A DNA stretch of 64,000 bases from positions 1-64,000 of the forward strand of contig CAIVXG010000148.1 in the NCBI GenBank assembly GCA_903909815.1, read 5' to 3'. The DNA is from an uncultured beta proteobacterium. Lineage in GTDB: Bacteria > Pseudomonadota > Gammaproteobacteria > Burkholderiales > Burkholderiaceae_C. The notes under the pieces are model-generated. The model had not been told where the DNA came from. It made no database searches and worked only from the letters and a program-made list of their open reading frames with translations. A program made the translations under genes and the position numbers. Below, in pieces: positions 41,163 through 50,436 of the stretch. Every line of letters begins with the position of its first letter. Position 1 is the stretch's first letter.

Positions 41163-43892
41163 ATGAATGCTGTTGGACGTAGCGCATGGAACAAGACCCA
41201 CCCCTGGGCCGCTTCCCTCCTGATCACGCTCCTTTGCCTGGGATTGGGCTCTTGCGGCGGCGGTGGCGGCGGCACATCAAGCGCACCGCCACCGCCCGTG
41301 GTCACACCGGTGTCGGTGAACACGGCCCAGGCATTGTGGGTGAGCACATCTACCATCGCCTGGCCCGGCGTCAACAGCGTCAACAGCTACACGCTCTACG
41401 CTGCGGCCGCGGCTGGCATCGTGGTCAAGTCCGATGGCTCCGTCACTGGGGCCGACAGCAGCGTCAGCCTGGGCAGCCCGGCGGCGCTGACCGGCGCGTT
41501 GGCCTCCGCCTACCCGCAGTTGAGAGGCGATGTCGCCTTCACCGTGCCCGCATCGGCGCAGTCGCAGGCAGCGACCCTGCTCAAGGATCAGTTGATCCTG
41601 GTCGAAACGTCCGGGAGTCAGGTCGTGCGCGCCACCGCCTTGCAGATTCAGGGCGCGTTGGACGACGTTTACGGCAGCGCGGCCAGCACGCACACGCTGG
41701 GGCTTAGCTTTGCCGCCGACGAAACGCCAACCTTCCGCTTGTGGGCTCCGACAGCGCGCAGCGTCTCACTCAACGTCAACGCCAACAGCTACCTGATGAC
41801 GCTCGACGCCTCCAGCGGCGTGTGGTCGTATACCGGCAACAGCGCCTGGACCAACAGCGCCACCTACAGCTTCACACTGCAGGTCTATGCCCGCACGGAC
41901 GGAGATACGGTGCGCACCTACACCGTCACCGACCCCTATGCTGTGACGCTCACCGCGAACGTGTTTGGCGGCCCAGCACAGTTGGCCATGGTGGCTGACC
42001 TGGGCAGCGCTTCAACCCGGCCTGTGGGATGGAATCCGACGGTGCTGCCGCTCCAGATCGCACCAACCGACAACGTACTTTATGAGCTGCACGTGCGCGA
42101 CTTCTCGGCCAGCGACGCCACCGTCAGCAGCGTCAACCGGGGCAAGTTCCTGGCCTTCACTGAACCCGGCTCGAACGGCATGAAGCACTTGCAGCAATTG
42201 GCGGCGGCAGGAGTCACGCACGTTCACCTGCTGCCCGTGTTCGACATCAACACTGTGAATGAAGGCGGTTGCATCACACCCCTCATCAGCAACACCGATC
42301 CGGTAGGCCCGGGGCCGCAAGCGACGCAAGCAGCCAGCACCGACACCGATTGCTACAACTGGGGCTACGACCCGCACCACTACGGCGCGCCGGCCGGTTT
42401 CTATTCCAGCGATGGCGCGAATCCGCTGGCTCGAGTGCTGGAGTTCCGCTCGGCGGTGCAATCGCTGCACAACATGGGCCTGTCGGTGGTGATGGACGTG
42501 GTCTACAACCACACTTCCGGCAACTTCCTGGACCAGATCGTGCCCGGCTATTATTACCGCCTGGACAGCAACGGCAACATCACCACCACGAGTTGCTGCC
42601 AGGACACAGCGACCGAGCACACCATGATGGAAAAGCTCATGACGGACACGCTCAAGGTCTGGGCGGTCCAGTACATGGTGGACGGGTTCCGCTTTGACAC
42701 CATGCAGAACCAGCCGTTGGCGGTGATGCAGCGCGCCAAGCTGGCGCTGGATGCCGCCATCGGGCCCTTGCGCCGGGCTTATTGGTACGGCGAGGGTTTT
42801 GTGAACAGCGAGAACTTCGTGCAGGCAGATCAGGTGAATCTGGCGGGAAGCAGCATCGGCTCCTTCAATGACCGCATCCGCGATGCCGTGCGCGGCGGCG
42901 GCCCCTTTGACTCGGGCATCAGCCTGGTGGCGAATCAGGGCTTCGTCAGCGGGCAGTGCTGGGGCCTGAACACCGACAGCAACGGCGCCGTCTGCGCCAC
43001 CGGCAGTTTGGCGCAGGCGGCGTTATTCAGCGCGCAAGACCTGATCCGGGTCTCGATGGCAGCCGGACTGCAGAACTTCAACCTCAACGGCACCCTGGCA
43101 AAAAACATCAGCTACTACGGGAACCCGGCCGGCTATGCACTCAATCCCCAGGAAGTCGTCAATTACGTGGGCTCGCACGATGGGCAGACGCTTTACGACA
43201 TCAGTCAGTACAAGCACGCAATCGCCGTATCCAGCGCCGACCGGGCTCGTGCCCAGGTGGTGGCGCTGGGGACGATGCTGATGGCGCAGGGCGTGCCCTT
43301 CATCCACGCTGGCGACGAGCTGTTGCGTTCCAAGGGATTTGACCAGAACAGTTACAACTCGGGCGACTGGTTCAACCGCATCGACTGGTCGGGCACGACC
43401 AATTTTTTTGCGACCATGGGGCTGCCACCTGCAGGGGTCAACGGCGTCAACTGGAACATCATGACGCCGTTTCTGCAGGCGGCCTGGGTCAATCCGAGTG
43501 CCGCCGACATTGCCGCCACCAACAACGCCGTGCTGGACTTGCTCAAAGTGCGCAAGGGCAGCTCGATGTTCCGCCTTCCCACCACGGCGCAGGTGCTGTC
43601 ATGCCTGAGCTTCCCCGACGCCGCGGCGCAGCAGAACGGTCTGATCGTGATGCAGATCGGTCGCGGCGGCACCGCCTCCTGTGGCGACAACGCCTTCAAC
43701 CGGGTGGTGGTGCTGGTCAATGCCAACAGCGCGGCGCAAGTCTACACCGTGCCAACGCTCATCGGCCACGCCCTGCGCCTACACCCCGTGCAGGTATCAG
43801 GGAGCGACACGGTGGTTAAATCCAGCAGCTTCACAGCCGCCACCGGCCGCTTCCAGGTGTCGGCCCGCAGCGTCGCGGTATTCGTGGAGTAG
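41163..43892 (+). CDS. Lipoprotein pullulanase (type I, GH13)
   Basis: The 909-residue enzyme cuts alpha-1,6 links in pullulan and branched starch. The N-terminus ends in LLCLGLGSC with a lipobox Cys, then a Gly/Ser/Pro linker and an N-terminal beta domain. A CBM48-like part follows (TPTFRLWAPTARSVSLNVN). The GH13 domain has YNWGYDP, the pullulanase signature; DVVYNH; GFRFDTM with the nucleophile Asp; YGEGFV with the acid Glu; and VGSHDG. ATG 41163 is chosen over TTG 41157. It should sit on the outer membrane or be secreted. Confidence 0.92.
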   Translation: MNAVGRSAWNKTHPWAASLLITLLCLGLGSCGGGGGGTSSAPPPPVVTPVSVNTAQALWVSTSTIAWPGVNSVNSYTLYAAAAAGIVVKSDGSVTGADSSVSLGSPAALTGALASAYPQLRGDVAFTVPASAQSQAATLLKDQLILVETSGSQVVRATALQIQGALDDVYGSAASTHTLGLSFAADETPTFRLWAPTARSVSLNVNANSYLMTLDASSGVWSYTGNSAWTNSATYSFTLQVYARTDGDTVRTYTVTDPYAVTLTANVFGGPAQLAMVADLGSASTRPVGWNPTVLPLQIAPTDNVLYELHVRDFSASDATVSSVNRGKFLAFTEPGSNGMKHLQQLAAAGVTHVHLLPVFDINTVNEGGCITPLISNTDPVGPGPQATQAASTDTDCYNWGYDPHHYGAPAGFYSSDGANPLARVLEFRSAVQSLHNMGLSVVMDVVYNHTSGNFLDQIVPGYYYRLDSNGNITTTSCCQDTATEHTMMEKLMTDTLKVWAVQYMVDGFRFDTMQNQPLAVMQRAKLALDAAIGPLRRAYWYGEGFVNSENFVQADQVNLAGSSIGSFNDRIRDAVRGGGPFDSGISLVANQGFVSGQCWGLNTDSNGAVCATGSLAQAALFSAQDLIRVSMAAGLQNFNLNGTLAKNISYYGNPAGYALNPQEVVNYVGSHDGQTLYDISQYKHAIAVSSADRARAQVVALGTMLMAQGVPFIHAGDELLRSKGFDQNSYNSGDWFNRIDWSGTTNFFATMGLPPAGVNGVNWNIMTPFLQAAWVNPSAADIAATNNAVLDLLKVRKGSSMFRLPTTAQVLSCLSFPDAAAQQNGLIVMQIGRGGTASCGDNAFNRVVVLVNANSAAQVYTVPTLIGHALRLHPVQVSGSDTVVKSSSFTAATGRFQVSARSVAVFVE

Positions 43893-43974
43893 GTCACCGC
43901 GTCCCTGACGACACGCCTGCTTCAGACCGCACTCGCATAATGCGCAAGTTCTGCAGTTAACCCCAGGGAGTCCC

Positions 43975-45153
43975 ATGGCCAATCATGATTTCGATGCCTT
44001 GCACGCCGCGATGCAGGCGCAGGTCGATCAGCAATTCTTGCCGGGTGTCGCCACCGCGGTGATGCGGGGCCGCGAGGTGGTCGACCGCTTTTGCTGCGGC
44101 TTCGCCGACAAAGAGGCTGGAATTCCATTGCGCGAGGATCACATTTTCAGAATGTTTTCCAGCACCAAGCTGGTGACGTCGTGCGCGGTGTTGATGCTGT
44201 TCGAGGAAGGCCGCATCCAATGGGACGATCCGATCGAAGCCTACATCCCGGAGCTGGGTGCGCGCCAGGTACTGAAGGCGGGTGCGACGCACATCGACCA
44301 GGTCGAACCCGCAAGAACTTCCATCACCATCGGGCAACTGATGACCCATACGTCGGGCCTGTCCTACGGCTTGTTCGATCCTGGCACCGTGCTCTTCGAT
44401 GCCTACAACAAAGCCGCCGTCATGCATCCCGGCAAGACTCTGGACGAGATGATGAAAGCGCTGGCCCCGTTGCCTCTTGCCTTCCAACCTGGAACCCAGT
44501 GGGAATACTCCGTCGCGACGGATGTCCTGGGGCGCTTGGTGGAAGTGGTGTCAGGAGCGACATTCGGCGCGTTTCTGGCCGGTCGCATCTTCGAGCCGCT
44601 GGGCATGTCGGACACCGATTTCTGGGTACCTGAAGCAAAACTTGAGCGGTTGTGCGTGCTCTATGTTGGCGCCGATATGGCGGACCCGACCCAACCCGGC
44701 CTGCGCAGGCTCGACAGCAAGCCCTTCCCCGGAGCGTACACGCGCAAGATGCCGCGTGAGTCAGGCGGCGGAGGGCTGGTCTCCACCTTGGACGACACCG
44801 TCAAATTCATGCAAAGTCTGCTGCCGGGCGGACCGCGCTTGCTACAAGCGCAAACCATCGATTCAATGTGGCGAAATCATTTGGCCCAAGGCATGTGCGT
44901 CCAATTTCCCAACGTTCCGCGCTTTGAAAGCAAAGGGTTTGGATGGGGCTCGTCGGTCACCATCGGCACCAGCCCAGCGGAGCCCGCCGAGGTCGTGGGC
45001 GAGGTCGGGTGGGGTGGCCTGGCAGGAACCATCTGGTGGATCAATCCCCGCCTTGGAATCGCCGCCGCGCTGATGACGCAACGCTACATGGGATTTGGCA
45101 ATCCCTATTCCTTCGAGTTCAAGCGCAGTGCCTATGCAGGGCTTGGCTTCTAG
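43975..45153 (+). CDS. Serine hydrolase of the beta-lactamase fold (family VIII esterase-like)
   Basis: A 392-residue protein with the S-x-x-K motif as Ser62-Ser-Thr-Lys65, a Tyr in WEYSVATDVLG near 178, and a C-terminal WGGLAGT in place of the KTG box. These features fit family VIII carboxylesterases (EstB type) and class C-like penicillin-binding relatives. No signal peptide is present, so a cytoplasmic esterase is more likely than a beta-lactamase. AGGGAG precedes ATG 43975. It converges with the diguanylate cyclase gene 13 bases away. Confidence 0.85.
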   Translation: MANHDFDALHAAMQAQVDQQFLPGVATAVMRGREVVDRFCCGFADKEAGIPLREDHIFRMFSSTKLVTSCAVLMLFEEGRIQWDDPIEAYIPELGARQVLKAGATHIDQVEPARTSITIGQLMTHTSGLSYGLFDPGTVLFDAYNKAAVMHPGKTLDEMMKALAPLPLAFQPGTQWEYSVATDVLGRLVEVVSGATFGAFLAGRIFEPLGMSDTDFWVPEAKLERLCVLYVGADMADPTQPGLRRLDSKPFPGAYTRKMPRESGGGGLVSTLDDTVKFMQSLLPGGPRLLQAQTIDSMWRNHLAQGMCVQFPNVPRFESKGFGWGSSVTIGTSPAEPAEVVGEVGWGGLAGTIWWINPRLGIAAALMTQRYMGFGNPYSFEFKRSAYAGLGF

Positions 45154-45166
45154 CTGAGGTTCTCCG

Positions 45167-46744
45167 TCATCGAGGGTCGCGCAACGGTGGTTTTTGAGGC
45201 AGCGGCACCGCCAGATGAAACCTGATGGCATTGCCGCCCGAGCGTTTGGTCTGATACATCGCCGCATCGGCCCAATGCATGACTTCCTTGTCGCTGGCGT
45301 CGTCGTTGACAAACAATGCCACGCCAATGCTGCCGGTGCAGTGGTGCTCAATCAGGGTGTCGGAAACGCCCTCGTGCACGGTCGAAAAATGATAGGGGAT
45401 GGCCAGACTGGACCGCAGCTTTTCGGCGACAGCCAGCGCTTGGTCTTTGGACGCCGCCATGTCGGTGCTGAGTTCACTGAGCATCAGCACAAACTCATCA
45501 CCGCCGACCCGTGCCACCGTGGCCATATCTCGCACACAGCAGGTCAGGCGCCTGGCCACCTCGATCAGCAGCAAATCACCCACATCGTGACCATGGCGGT
45601 CGTTGAGCGCCTTGAAATTGTCCAGGTCAAGAAACATCAACGCACCATAGCAGCCGCTGCGCTTGGCCGCGCTCATGGTCTGGCGCAGCCGGTCGGACAG
45701 CACGCGACGGTTGGGTAGCCTCGTGAGCGAGTCGCGAAAGGCCTGTTCATGAATAGCTGCCTCAGCCCGATGGCGATCGGTCACGTCCGCCATCATTGCC
45801 AAGTTGCATGGCTCGCCGTGCAACTCTATGATGCGGGCAGATACCTCCATCACGATATGCTTTGCGTCACGGGTGAGGCAGTTAATCGGGAATTGGTGAA
45901 CGCTTCCAAAATCGCTCAGGCGCTGCACCAGTTGAGCGTGTTGTGTCGGATCGGCGTAGACACCCAGATCAGCCGCGGTGCGTTGTCCAATCACTTCATC
46001 ACGGCCGTAGCCAAACTGCTGCAAGGTGGCGTCGTTCAATTCAATGATGATGTCGTCGTTGAGTCTGCTGATGATGATGCAGAGGGGGCTTGCCTGGAAT
46101 ATCGCCGATAACCGGGCGTTGCTCTCGTGCAGGTCTTGCGCGAGCATGGAAAGTTCACGGCTGTTTTTCTTCAATTCCAGCAACCGGTCCTGATAGGCCT
46201 CGATCACCTGACGAATCAGCATCCACGCCAACAGGCAAATGACAATTTGAACAACGCCATACAGCATGGTTGAACTGGGAAGGCCGGGTGGAAGTATGTT
46301 CGTCAACCCGGCAGTGAGGAAGCCCAGCGTTGAGGCCAGTGTCAGGCCCGTCATGACCCTTGCCGAACGCGAACCGAGTAGCCAACCCAGCATCAGAATC
46401 AGGACCGGGTAGACGATAACGAGCGGTGCACGCACGCCGCCGACGAAGATTGCCACGGTCGTGACAATCGCCCATAAACCGTAGGCTTGAATCTTGACGG
46501 AAGCTTGAACCTTGCCGCGTGACAGCAAATGCCACCCCATGCTCGCCATCAGGATCGACATCACGGCGCCACCCAAGCGACCGATCTGATCCGGCAAAAG
46601 TATGCGCAGGGCTACAAAATAGCACACACTGCCGATCAGCTGTGCGGCGATGGCGTACTTGATCAAAGTCAACGACGATTGCCAATGACTGGGGTCGCCG
46701 ATCCCGCTATGGAGGGCTTGGCGCGACTCGGGCAAGTTCTTCAT
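45167..46744 (-). CDS. Membrane diguanylate cyclase with PAS domain
   Basis: The 525-residue protein has about six N-terminal membrane spans (30-190). A short coiled coil follows (LLELKKNSRELSMLAQDL), then a PAS domain (about 215-330) and a GGDEF domain. The active-site loop RVGGDEFVLML is intact, with DLDNFKALND upstream, so it should make c-di-GMP. I saw no RxxD inhibitory site next to the loop. With the GGDEF-EAL protein at 37-40 kb it brackets the pullulanase and esterase genes. Confidence 0.88.
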   Translation of the reverse strand: MKNLPESRQALHSGIGDPSHWQSSLTLIKYAIAAQLIGSVCYFVALRILLPDQIGRLGGAVMSILMASMGWHLLSRGKVQASVKIQAYGLWAIVTTVAIFVGGVRAPLVIVYPVLILMLGWLLGSRSARVMTGLTLASTLGFLTAGLTNILPPGLPSSTMLYGVVQIVICLLAWMLIRQVIEAYQDRLLELKKNSRELSMLAQDLHESNARLSAIFQASPLCIIISRLNDDIIIELNDATLQQFGYGRDEVIGQRTAADLGVYADPTQHAQLVQRLSDFGSVHQFPINCLTRDAKHIVMEVSARIIELHGEPCNLAMMADVTDRHRAEAAIHEQAFRDSLTRLPNRRVLSDRLRQTMSAAKRSGCYGALMFLDLDNFKALNDRHGHDVGDLLLIEVARRLTCCVRDMATVARVGGDEFVLMLSELSTDMAASKDQALAVAEKLRSSLAIPYHFSTVHEGVSDTLIEHHCTGSIGVALFVNDDASDKEVMHWADAAMYQTKRSGGNAIRFHLAVPLPQKPPLRDPR

Positions 46745-47014
46745 CGTGGGTGGAGTTTATCCCGTCCCAACAAGCCGGATGAGTTGAGCGGAATTTTCAG
46801 TTTGACAAGCACCGTACGCTTTGCGTGAATTGATACCTTGCGCAGCCGCGTTCCGCCCCCATGCACCTGCACTTGTGCAGATCCAACGCCCAGTGGAACA
46901 CTTCGGCCAGCAGTTCCTGAATGGCGGGCGCCTGAACGTTGTGGGCATCCATCCGTACGGCAGTCTTCAAGTCCTTGATGGTGGCTTAATGGGGTATCAA
47001 CAAAGGAAACCGCC
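46745..47014. other. Divergent intergenic region, 270 bp
   Basis: This lies between the start of the cyclase gene and the small acidic protein gene. It holds a 51-codon - strand frame (46797-46952, start MDAHNVQAPAIQELL) with a protein-like helical composition but no ribosome site. It might be the remnant of a larger gene. Promoters for both flanking genes must be here, but none is clear. Confidence 0.35.
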
Positions 47015-47263
47015 ATGAAAGCACTCAACGTCACCATCCAGATCACGATGTCCGTCCCGGACGACTGGGAACTTGTTCAAACCTCGGAAGGCGGGCAGGT
47101 GTTGAAGCTGCCCGGCAATCAGTTTCTGGACATCGCCATCGAGCCCTTGTTCGCCAGCGACCCGGAAGAGACTTGGGCCAGCACCGAGGACGAGGATGTG
47201 CTCAACGACATCCTGGACATGGTCGAGAGCGAAGACGTGGCGTACGAGTTCGTGACCCACTGA
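47015..47263 (+). CDS. Small acidic conserved hypothetical protein
   Basis: The 82-residue protein starts MKALNVTIQITMSVPDDWEL, a beta-rich N-terminus, and has an acidic helical tail rich in Asp and Glu (TWASTEDEDVLNDILDMVE). AAGGAAA lies before ATG 47015. I recognise no family and see no signal peptide. The acidic tail suggests a protein-protein or inhibitor role, which is inference. It may be cotranscribed with the DUF938 gene, which starts 17 bases later. Confidence 0.6.
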   Translation: MKALNVTIQITMSVPDDWELVQTSEGGQVLKLPGNQFLDIAIEPLFASDPEETWASTEDEDVLNDILDMVESEDVAYEFVTH

Positions 47264-47280
47264 TCGGATCGGCAAGTTCC

Positions 47281-47889
47281 ATGACCGAACTTCCGTTCAG
47301 CGCTGCGGCCGAGCGCAACCAGCGGCCCATCCTCGATGTGTTGCGTCAGGTGCTGCCCGCACGGGGACGCGCGCTGGAGATTGCCTCGGGCACGGGCCAG
47401 CATGTGGTGTGGTTTGCGGCCGGGCTGTCGCAGTGGACTTGGCTGCCCACGGAGCCGCTGGCAGCGGCGCTGCAGCCGATCGAAGCACGTGTGGCGCAGG
47501 AGGGCCTGAGCAATGTGCGGGCGCCGCTGCTGCTGGACGTGATGGCGCCGCAGTGGTTCGATGACGGCACCCTGTTCGACGCGATCTATTGCGCCAACAT
47601 GCTGCATATTTCCCCGTGGGCGACCTGCGCGGCACTGATGCAGGGCAGCGCGCGGCACTTGTCAGCAGCCGGTGTGCTCGTCACCTACGGGCCGTATCTG
47701 GAGCACGACGTTCTGACGTCCGAGGGCAACCTGGCGTTTGACCAGAGCCTGCGCGCGCGCGATCCGGCCTGGGGTCTGCGCCAGCGCGTTGACGTGCAGC
47801 GGGAGGCACAAGCCGCAGGGCTGCGCCTGCAGCAGCGCTTCGCGATGCCGGCGAATAACCTGCTGCTGGTGTGGGCGCGCTTGCCCTGA
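47281..47889 (+). CDS. DUF938 SAM-dependent methyltransferase-like protein
   Basis: The 202-residue protein has the DUF938 opening SAAAERNQRPILDVLRQVLP and a SAM-binding loop ALEIASGTGQHVVWFA near 38-53. Later segments are LLLDVMAPQW, YCANMLHISPW and GPY. Family members are conserved in bacteria and animals (METTL26-like), but the substrate is unknown. The length is full. It starts 17 bases after the small acidic gene, giving a likely two-gene unit. Confidence 0.85.
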   Translation: MTELPFSAAAERNQRPILDVLRQVLPARGRALEIASGTGQHVVWFAAGLSQWTWLPTEPLAAALQPIEARVAQEGLSNVRAPLLLDVMAPQWFDDGTLFDAIYCANMLHISPWATCAALMQGSARHLSAAGVLVTYGPYLEHDVLTSEGNLAFDQSLRARDPAWGLRQRVDVQREAQAAGLRLQQRFAMPANNLLLVWARLP

Positions 47890-47902
47890 GCTTGCTCTCG
47901 GC

Positions 47903-48877
47903 CTAGCGCAGGTCAGGGTGCTGGGGCGTGAGCACCGCCACCTGCGCGGCGGGCTGAACCAGTTCGATGATCTCGTCGCCGTCTTCAGCCACGCAGGGCC
48001 GGGCAATGGCTTTCCAGCCGTGGCGCAGCACCACCTGTCGTTCGGTGTAGCACAGCTCGATGCGCGCGGCCCGCGGCAAGCGCTGGTGCACGAAACCGTC
48101 GATCGACTCGGGCATGCTGACCCGGAACTGCGCGTGCGCCAGGTCTTCGGCGGGATGGTCGTCGTTGTGCAGCCAGTACACCAGCTGTGTCAGCCACAGC
48201 AGCGGCGTCCAGCCCAACTCGATCACGCTCGGGCTGTAGCCCTGGCTCAGCAGCCACTGCTGCGCCTGAGCGCGCGCGTCTTCGGTTGGGGCAGCCGGAT
48301 TCCAGACGCTGGCCAATAACTCGATCAGCCACTGGTTGCAGTTCTGGTAGCGCGGGCTGAAGGCATAGGCGTTGGCGCTGTAGCTGCCGCCCAGAAATCG
48401 CAGCGCGCGCCGGTCGTCCAGCACCGCGCGCTCCAGCGCAGCCGCGTCGTTGGCGGGCAAGAACACGATCGAGACATAGCCCTCGGCCGGGTCGTGCACG
48501 CCCAGCACAAAGCCCGACATGCCCTGGTCAAAGATGCGCGGGCGCTGTTCGTCGCAGGCGTAATAGAGTTGGCGCACCGACCAGGGCGCGTTGGCGCTTG
48601 CCTTGAGGCTCACGCCCTCGTGCGAATAGCGCTGGTCAAGGTGCGACAGCGCCAGGCCTGAGCGAGCCACCAGGGCCAGGCTTTGCCCGGAGCGCTCCAG
48701 CTCATTCTTGACGATGCCCGCGACCTGGATCAGGCGGTCTTGCGTGGCCGCGTCCACCTCGGTGTGGGCGTCGCAGTAACTCAGCGACGCGGCCTGCGCC
48801 GGCAACGCCGTCAAGGCGGTGAGCGCGCACAGCAGCAGCGCGGTTTTAAGTGAGCCGCGGTGCCAAGCCAAGGTCAA
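47903..48877 (-). CDS. DUF2145 periplasmic protein
   Basis: A 324-residue exported protein with a signal peptide ending near LPAQAAS. The mature start SYCDAHTEVDAATQDRLI and the segment RSGLALSHLDQRYSHEGVSL, then PWSVRQLYYACDE, fit DUF2145. The His and Cys residues (YC, SHLD, YSHEG) may form a catalytic or metal site, but no activity is known to me. TTG 48877 is the only plausible start. It follows another exported protein gene by 19 bases on the same strand and is likely in one operon with it. Confidence 0.78.
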   Translation of the reverse strand: MTLAWHRGSLKTALLLCALTALTALPAQAASLSYCDAHTEVDAATQDRLIQVAGIVKNELERSGQSLALVARSGLALSHLDQRYSHEGVSLKASANAPWSVRQLYYACDEQRPRIFDQGMSGFVLGVHDPAEGYVSIVFLPANDAAALERAVLDDRRALRFLGGSYSANAYAFSPRYQNCNQWLIELLASVWNPAAPTEDARAQAQQWLLSQGYSPSVIELGWTPLLWLTQLVYWLHNDDHPAEDLAHAQFRVSMPESIDGFVHQRLPRAARIELCYTERQVVLRHGWKAIARPCVAEDGDEIIELVQPAAQVAVLTPQHPDLR

Positions 48878-48896
48878 GCGCCAACGCGGGCCCGCA

Positions 48897-49376
48897 TCAG
48901 AGGCTCACCGCGCGGCTGTCCAGCTCCCGGTACCAGGCGTCGTCGAGCACCAAAAAGAAGGGGCTGGCAGCGCCTTGCGCTGTCACGGCCGCAAAGGCCA
49001 GGCCATAAGCGCGCTGCTGCGCCTGCACCCGGTCGCCCGCAGCCAATTGAGCGCGGACCGCGGCCGCGCGCGGCAACAGCAAAAAGAACTCCTGCGGGGC
49101 CAGGGGCGCCACGGCTTGCAGGCGCAGGCGCAGCGTGTCGGGCTGCTGCGCCAGCGTCGTCATCTCGATGATGGTGTAGTCGCCCTGCACCACCTTGGTC
49201 GCGGCCGACGAGCTGTCGCTGGACTTCTGGATCGAGGTCGAAGAGCTGCCTACGGAGTCCGACGCCAAGCTGGAGGCCGAACTTGCAGCCTGAGCCGTCA
49301 GACCGGTCAGACCCAAAACCAGCGCGGCTGTCAGAGGGAGGGCTTTCTTGATGAGTTGCTGCATCTTGGATTCCAT
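48897..49376 (-). CDS. Exported Ser-rich protein paired with DUF2145
   Basis: A 159-residue protein with a signal peptide (LPLTAALVLGLTGLTAQA), a 40-residue Ser/Ala-rich low-complexity linker, and a C-terminal beta-rich domain (TLRLRLQAVAPLAPQEFFLL, SPFFLVLDDAWYRELDS). ATG 49376 (MESKMQQ) is used; a second ATG lies four codons in. I recognise no family. The 19-base gap and shared export signal suggest a periplasmic partner of the DUF2145 protein. Confidence 0.6.
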   Translation of the reverse strand: MESKMQQLIKKALPLTAALVLGLTGLTAQAASSASSLASDSVGSSSTSIQKSSDSSSAATKVVQGDYTIIEMTTLAQQPDTLRLRLQAVAPLAPQEFFLLLPRAAAVRAQLAAGDRVQAQQRAYGLAFAAVTAQGAASPFFLVLDDAWYRELDSRAVSL

Positions 49377-49448
49377 GTTGGGGGGTGAAGGGAATGGGAT
49401 GAAGCTTATTCGGTCTGCATCGGCAGCTTGCGCGGATAATTCTAGACC

Positions 49449-49922
49449 ATGAACTTCACCCTCTCTGTCTTTCCTTTCGGCTGGCAGCACTACCTGCTGG
49501 GCGGCCTGTTTGTGGGCGCTGGCGCAGCGCTGCTGTTCGTGCTGACCGGGCGCATCGGCGGCATGAGCACGGTGTTCTCCAGCAGCTGGTCTTACCTGGT
49601 GCAGCGGCCGTTTTTCCAGCAGCCACGCTTTGTCGATTCGCGCGGCTGGCGCCTGGTGTACGCCCTCGGGCTGATTCTGGGCGCGCTGATCTGGTGGCTG
49701 GGCTTGGCCGGTGGCGCGCCCGAGGCCACCGCGGTGCCGGTGTGGCAGTTGCTGGTGGGCGGCTTCCTGGTGGGCTATGGCGCGCGCCTGGGCAACGGCT
49801 GCACGTCGGGCCACGGCATTTGCGGCCTGGGCTCGCTGCAATGGCCTTCGCTGTTGGCGGTGCTCATCTTCATGGCGACGGCCTTCCTCACTGCCAATAT
49901 GGCAGCAAGGTGGCTGGCATGA
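49449..49922 (+). CDS. YeeE/YedE-family transporter, first half
   Basis: A 157-residue inner-membrane protein with four or five spans. The family motif LGNGCTSGHGICGL near 117-130 carries the conserved cysteines. TsuA/YeeE of this family imports thiosulfate; the two-gene form (PmpA/PmpB type) splits the fold into two chains. The partner starts within its stop codon (ATGA). Thiosulfate or another sulfur compound is the likely cargo, and the link to the sulfatases elsewhere in the window is only speculative. Confidence 0.85.
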   Translation: MNFTLSVFPFGWQHYLLGGLFVGAGAALLFVLTGRIGGMSTVFSSSWSYLVQRPFFQQPRFVDSRGWRLVYALGLILGALIWWLGLAGGAPEATAVPVWQLLVGGFLVGYGARLGNGCTSGHGICGLGSLQWPSLLAVLIFMATAFLTANMAARWLA

Positions 49923-50344
49923 GCGCCCCGCAAAACAGCCCGCTGGCGCGCGCCTTGGCCACGTTGGCGGCAGGTGCGCTGTTCGGCTTTGGCCTGTCGG
50001 TCGCCGGCATGATCCGGCCCGAGGTGGTGCTGAGTTTTCTGCACTTTCAGGACTTCGGCCTGATGCTGGTGATGGGCGGCGCCGTGGTGGTGGTGGTGCT
50101 GACCTACAAGCTGGCGCCGCGTCTCATGCGCCGACCCTTGTGGGATGACCACTTTCATGTTCACCCCAGCGTCTGGAACCGCGACACGGCCGTGGGTGCG
50201 GCGCTGTTCGGTGTGGGCTGGGGTCTGTGCGGTGTCTGTCCCGGCCCGGCCATCGCGGGCCTGGGGGCGGGCAACTTCAGCCTGCTGTGGGCCCTGATCG
50301 GTATCGGTCTGGGCGCACTGGCACAGGGGCTGCGCGCGAAATAG
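49919..50344 (+). CDS. YeeE/YedE-family transporter, second half
   Basis: A 141-residue membrane protein with four spans. It has FGFGLSVAGMIRPEVVLSFL near the N-terminus and GVGWGLCGVCPGPAIAGLG near 98-116, which supplies the second cysteine set of the channel. ATG 49919 overlaps the partner's stop by 4 bases. The pair together has the length of a single-chain YeeE. Confidence 0.85.
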   Translation: MSAPQNSPLARALATLAAGALFGFGLSVAGMIRPEVVLSFLHFQDFGLMLVMGGAVVVVVLTYKLAPRLMRRPLWDDHFHVHPSVWNRDTAVGAALFGVGWGLCGVCPGPAIAGLGAGNFSLLWALIGIGLGALAQGLRAK

Positions 50345-50436
50345 GCGTCACGGTAAATCGGACCGCGTTGACCTTCATCAAGGGGTCAGGGCGGCAAGGG
50401 CATACGCTGACTCCAGGTTCAAACAAAGGAGTTTTT

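Noticed and set aside
43975-45153. Antibiotic-resistance beta-lactamase
   Set aside because: It lacks a signal peptide and the KTG box, and WGGLAG plus SSTK fit family VIII esterases better.
46797-46952. 51-codon - strand frame (MDAHNVQAPAIQELL...)
   Set aside because: The composition looks protein-like, but there is no ribosome site, no family match known to me, and it lies in a divergent promoter region. It may be a gene remnant.
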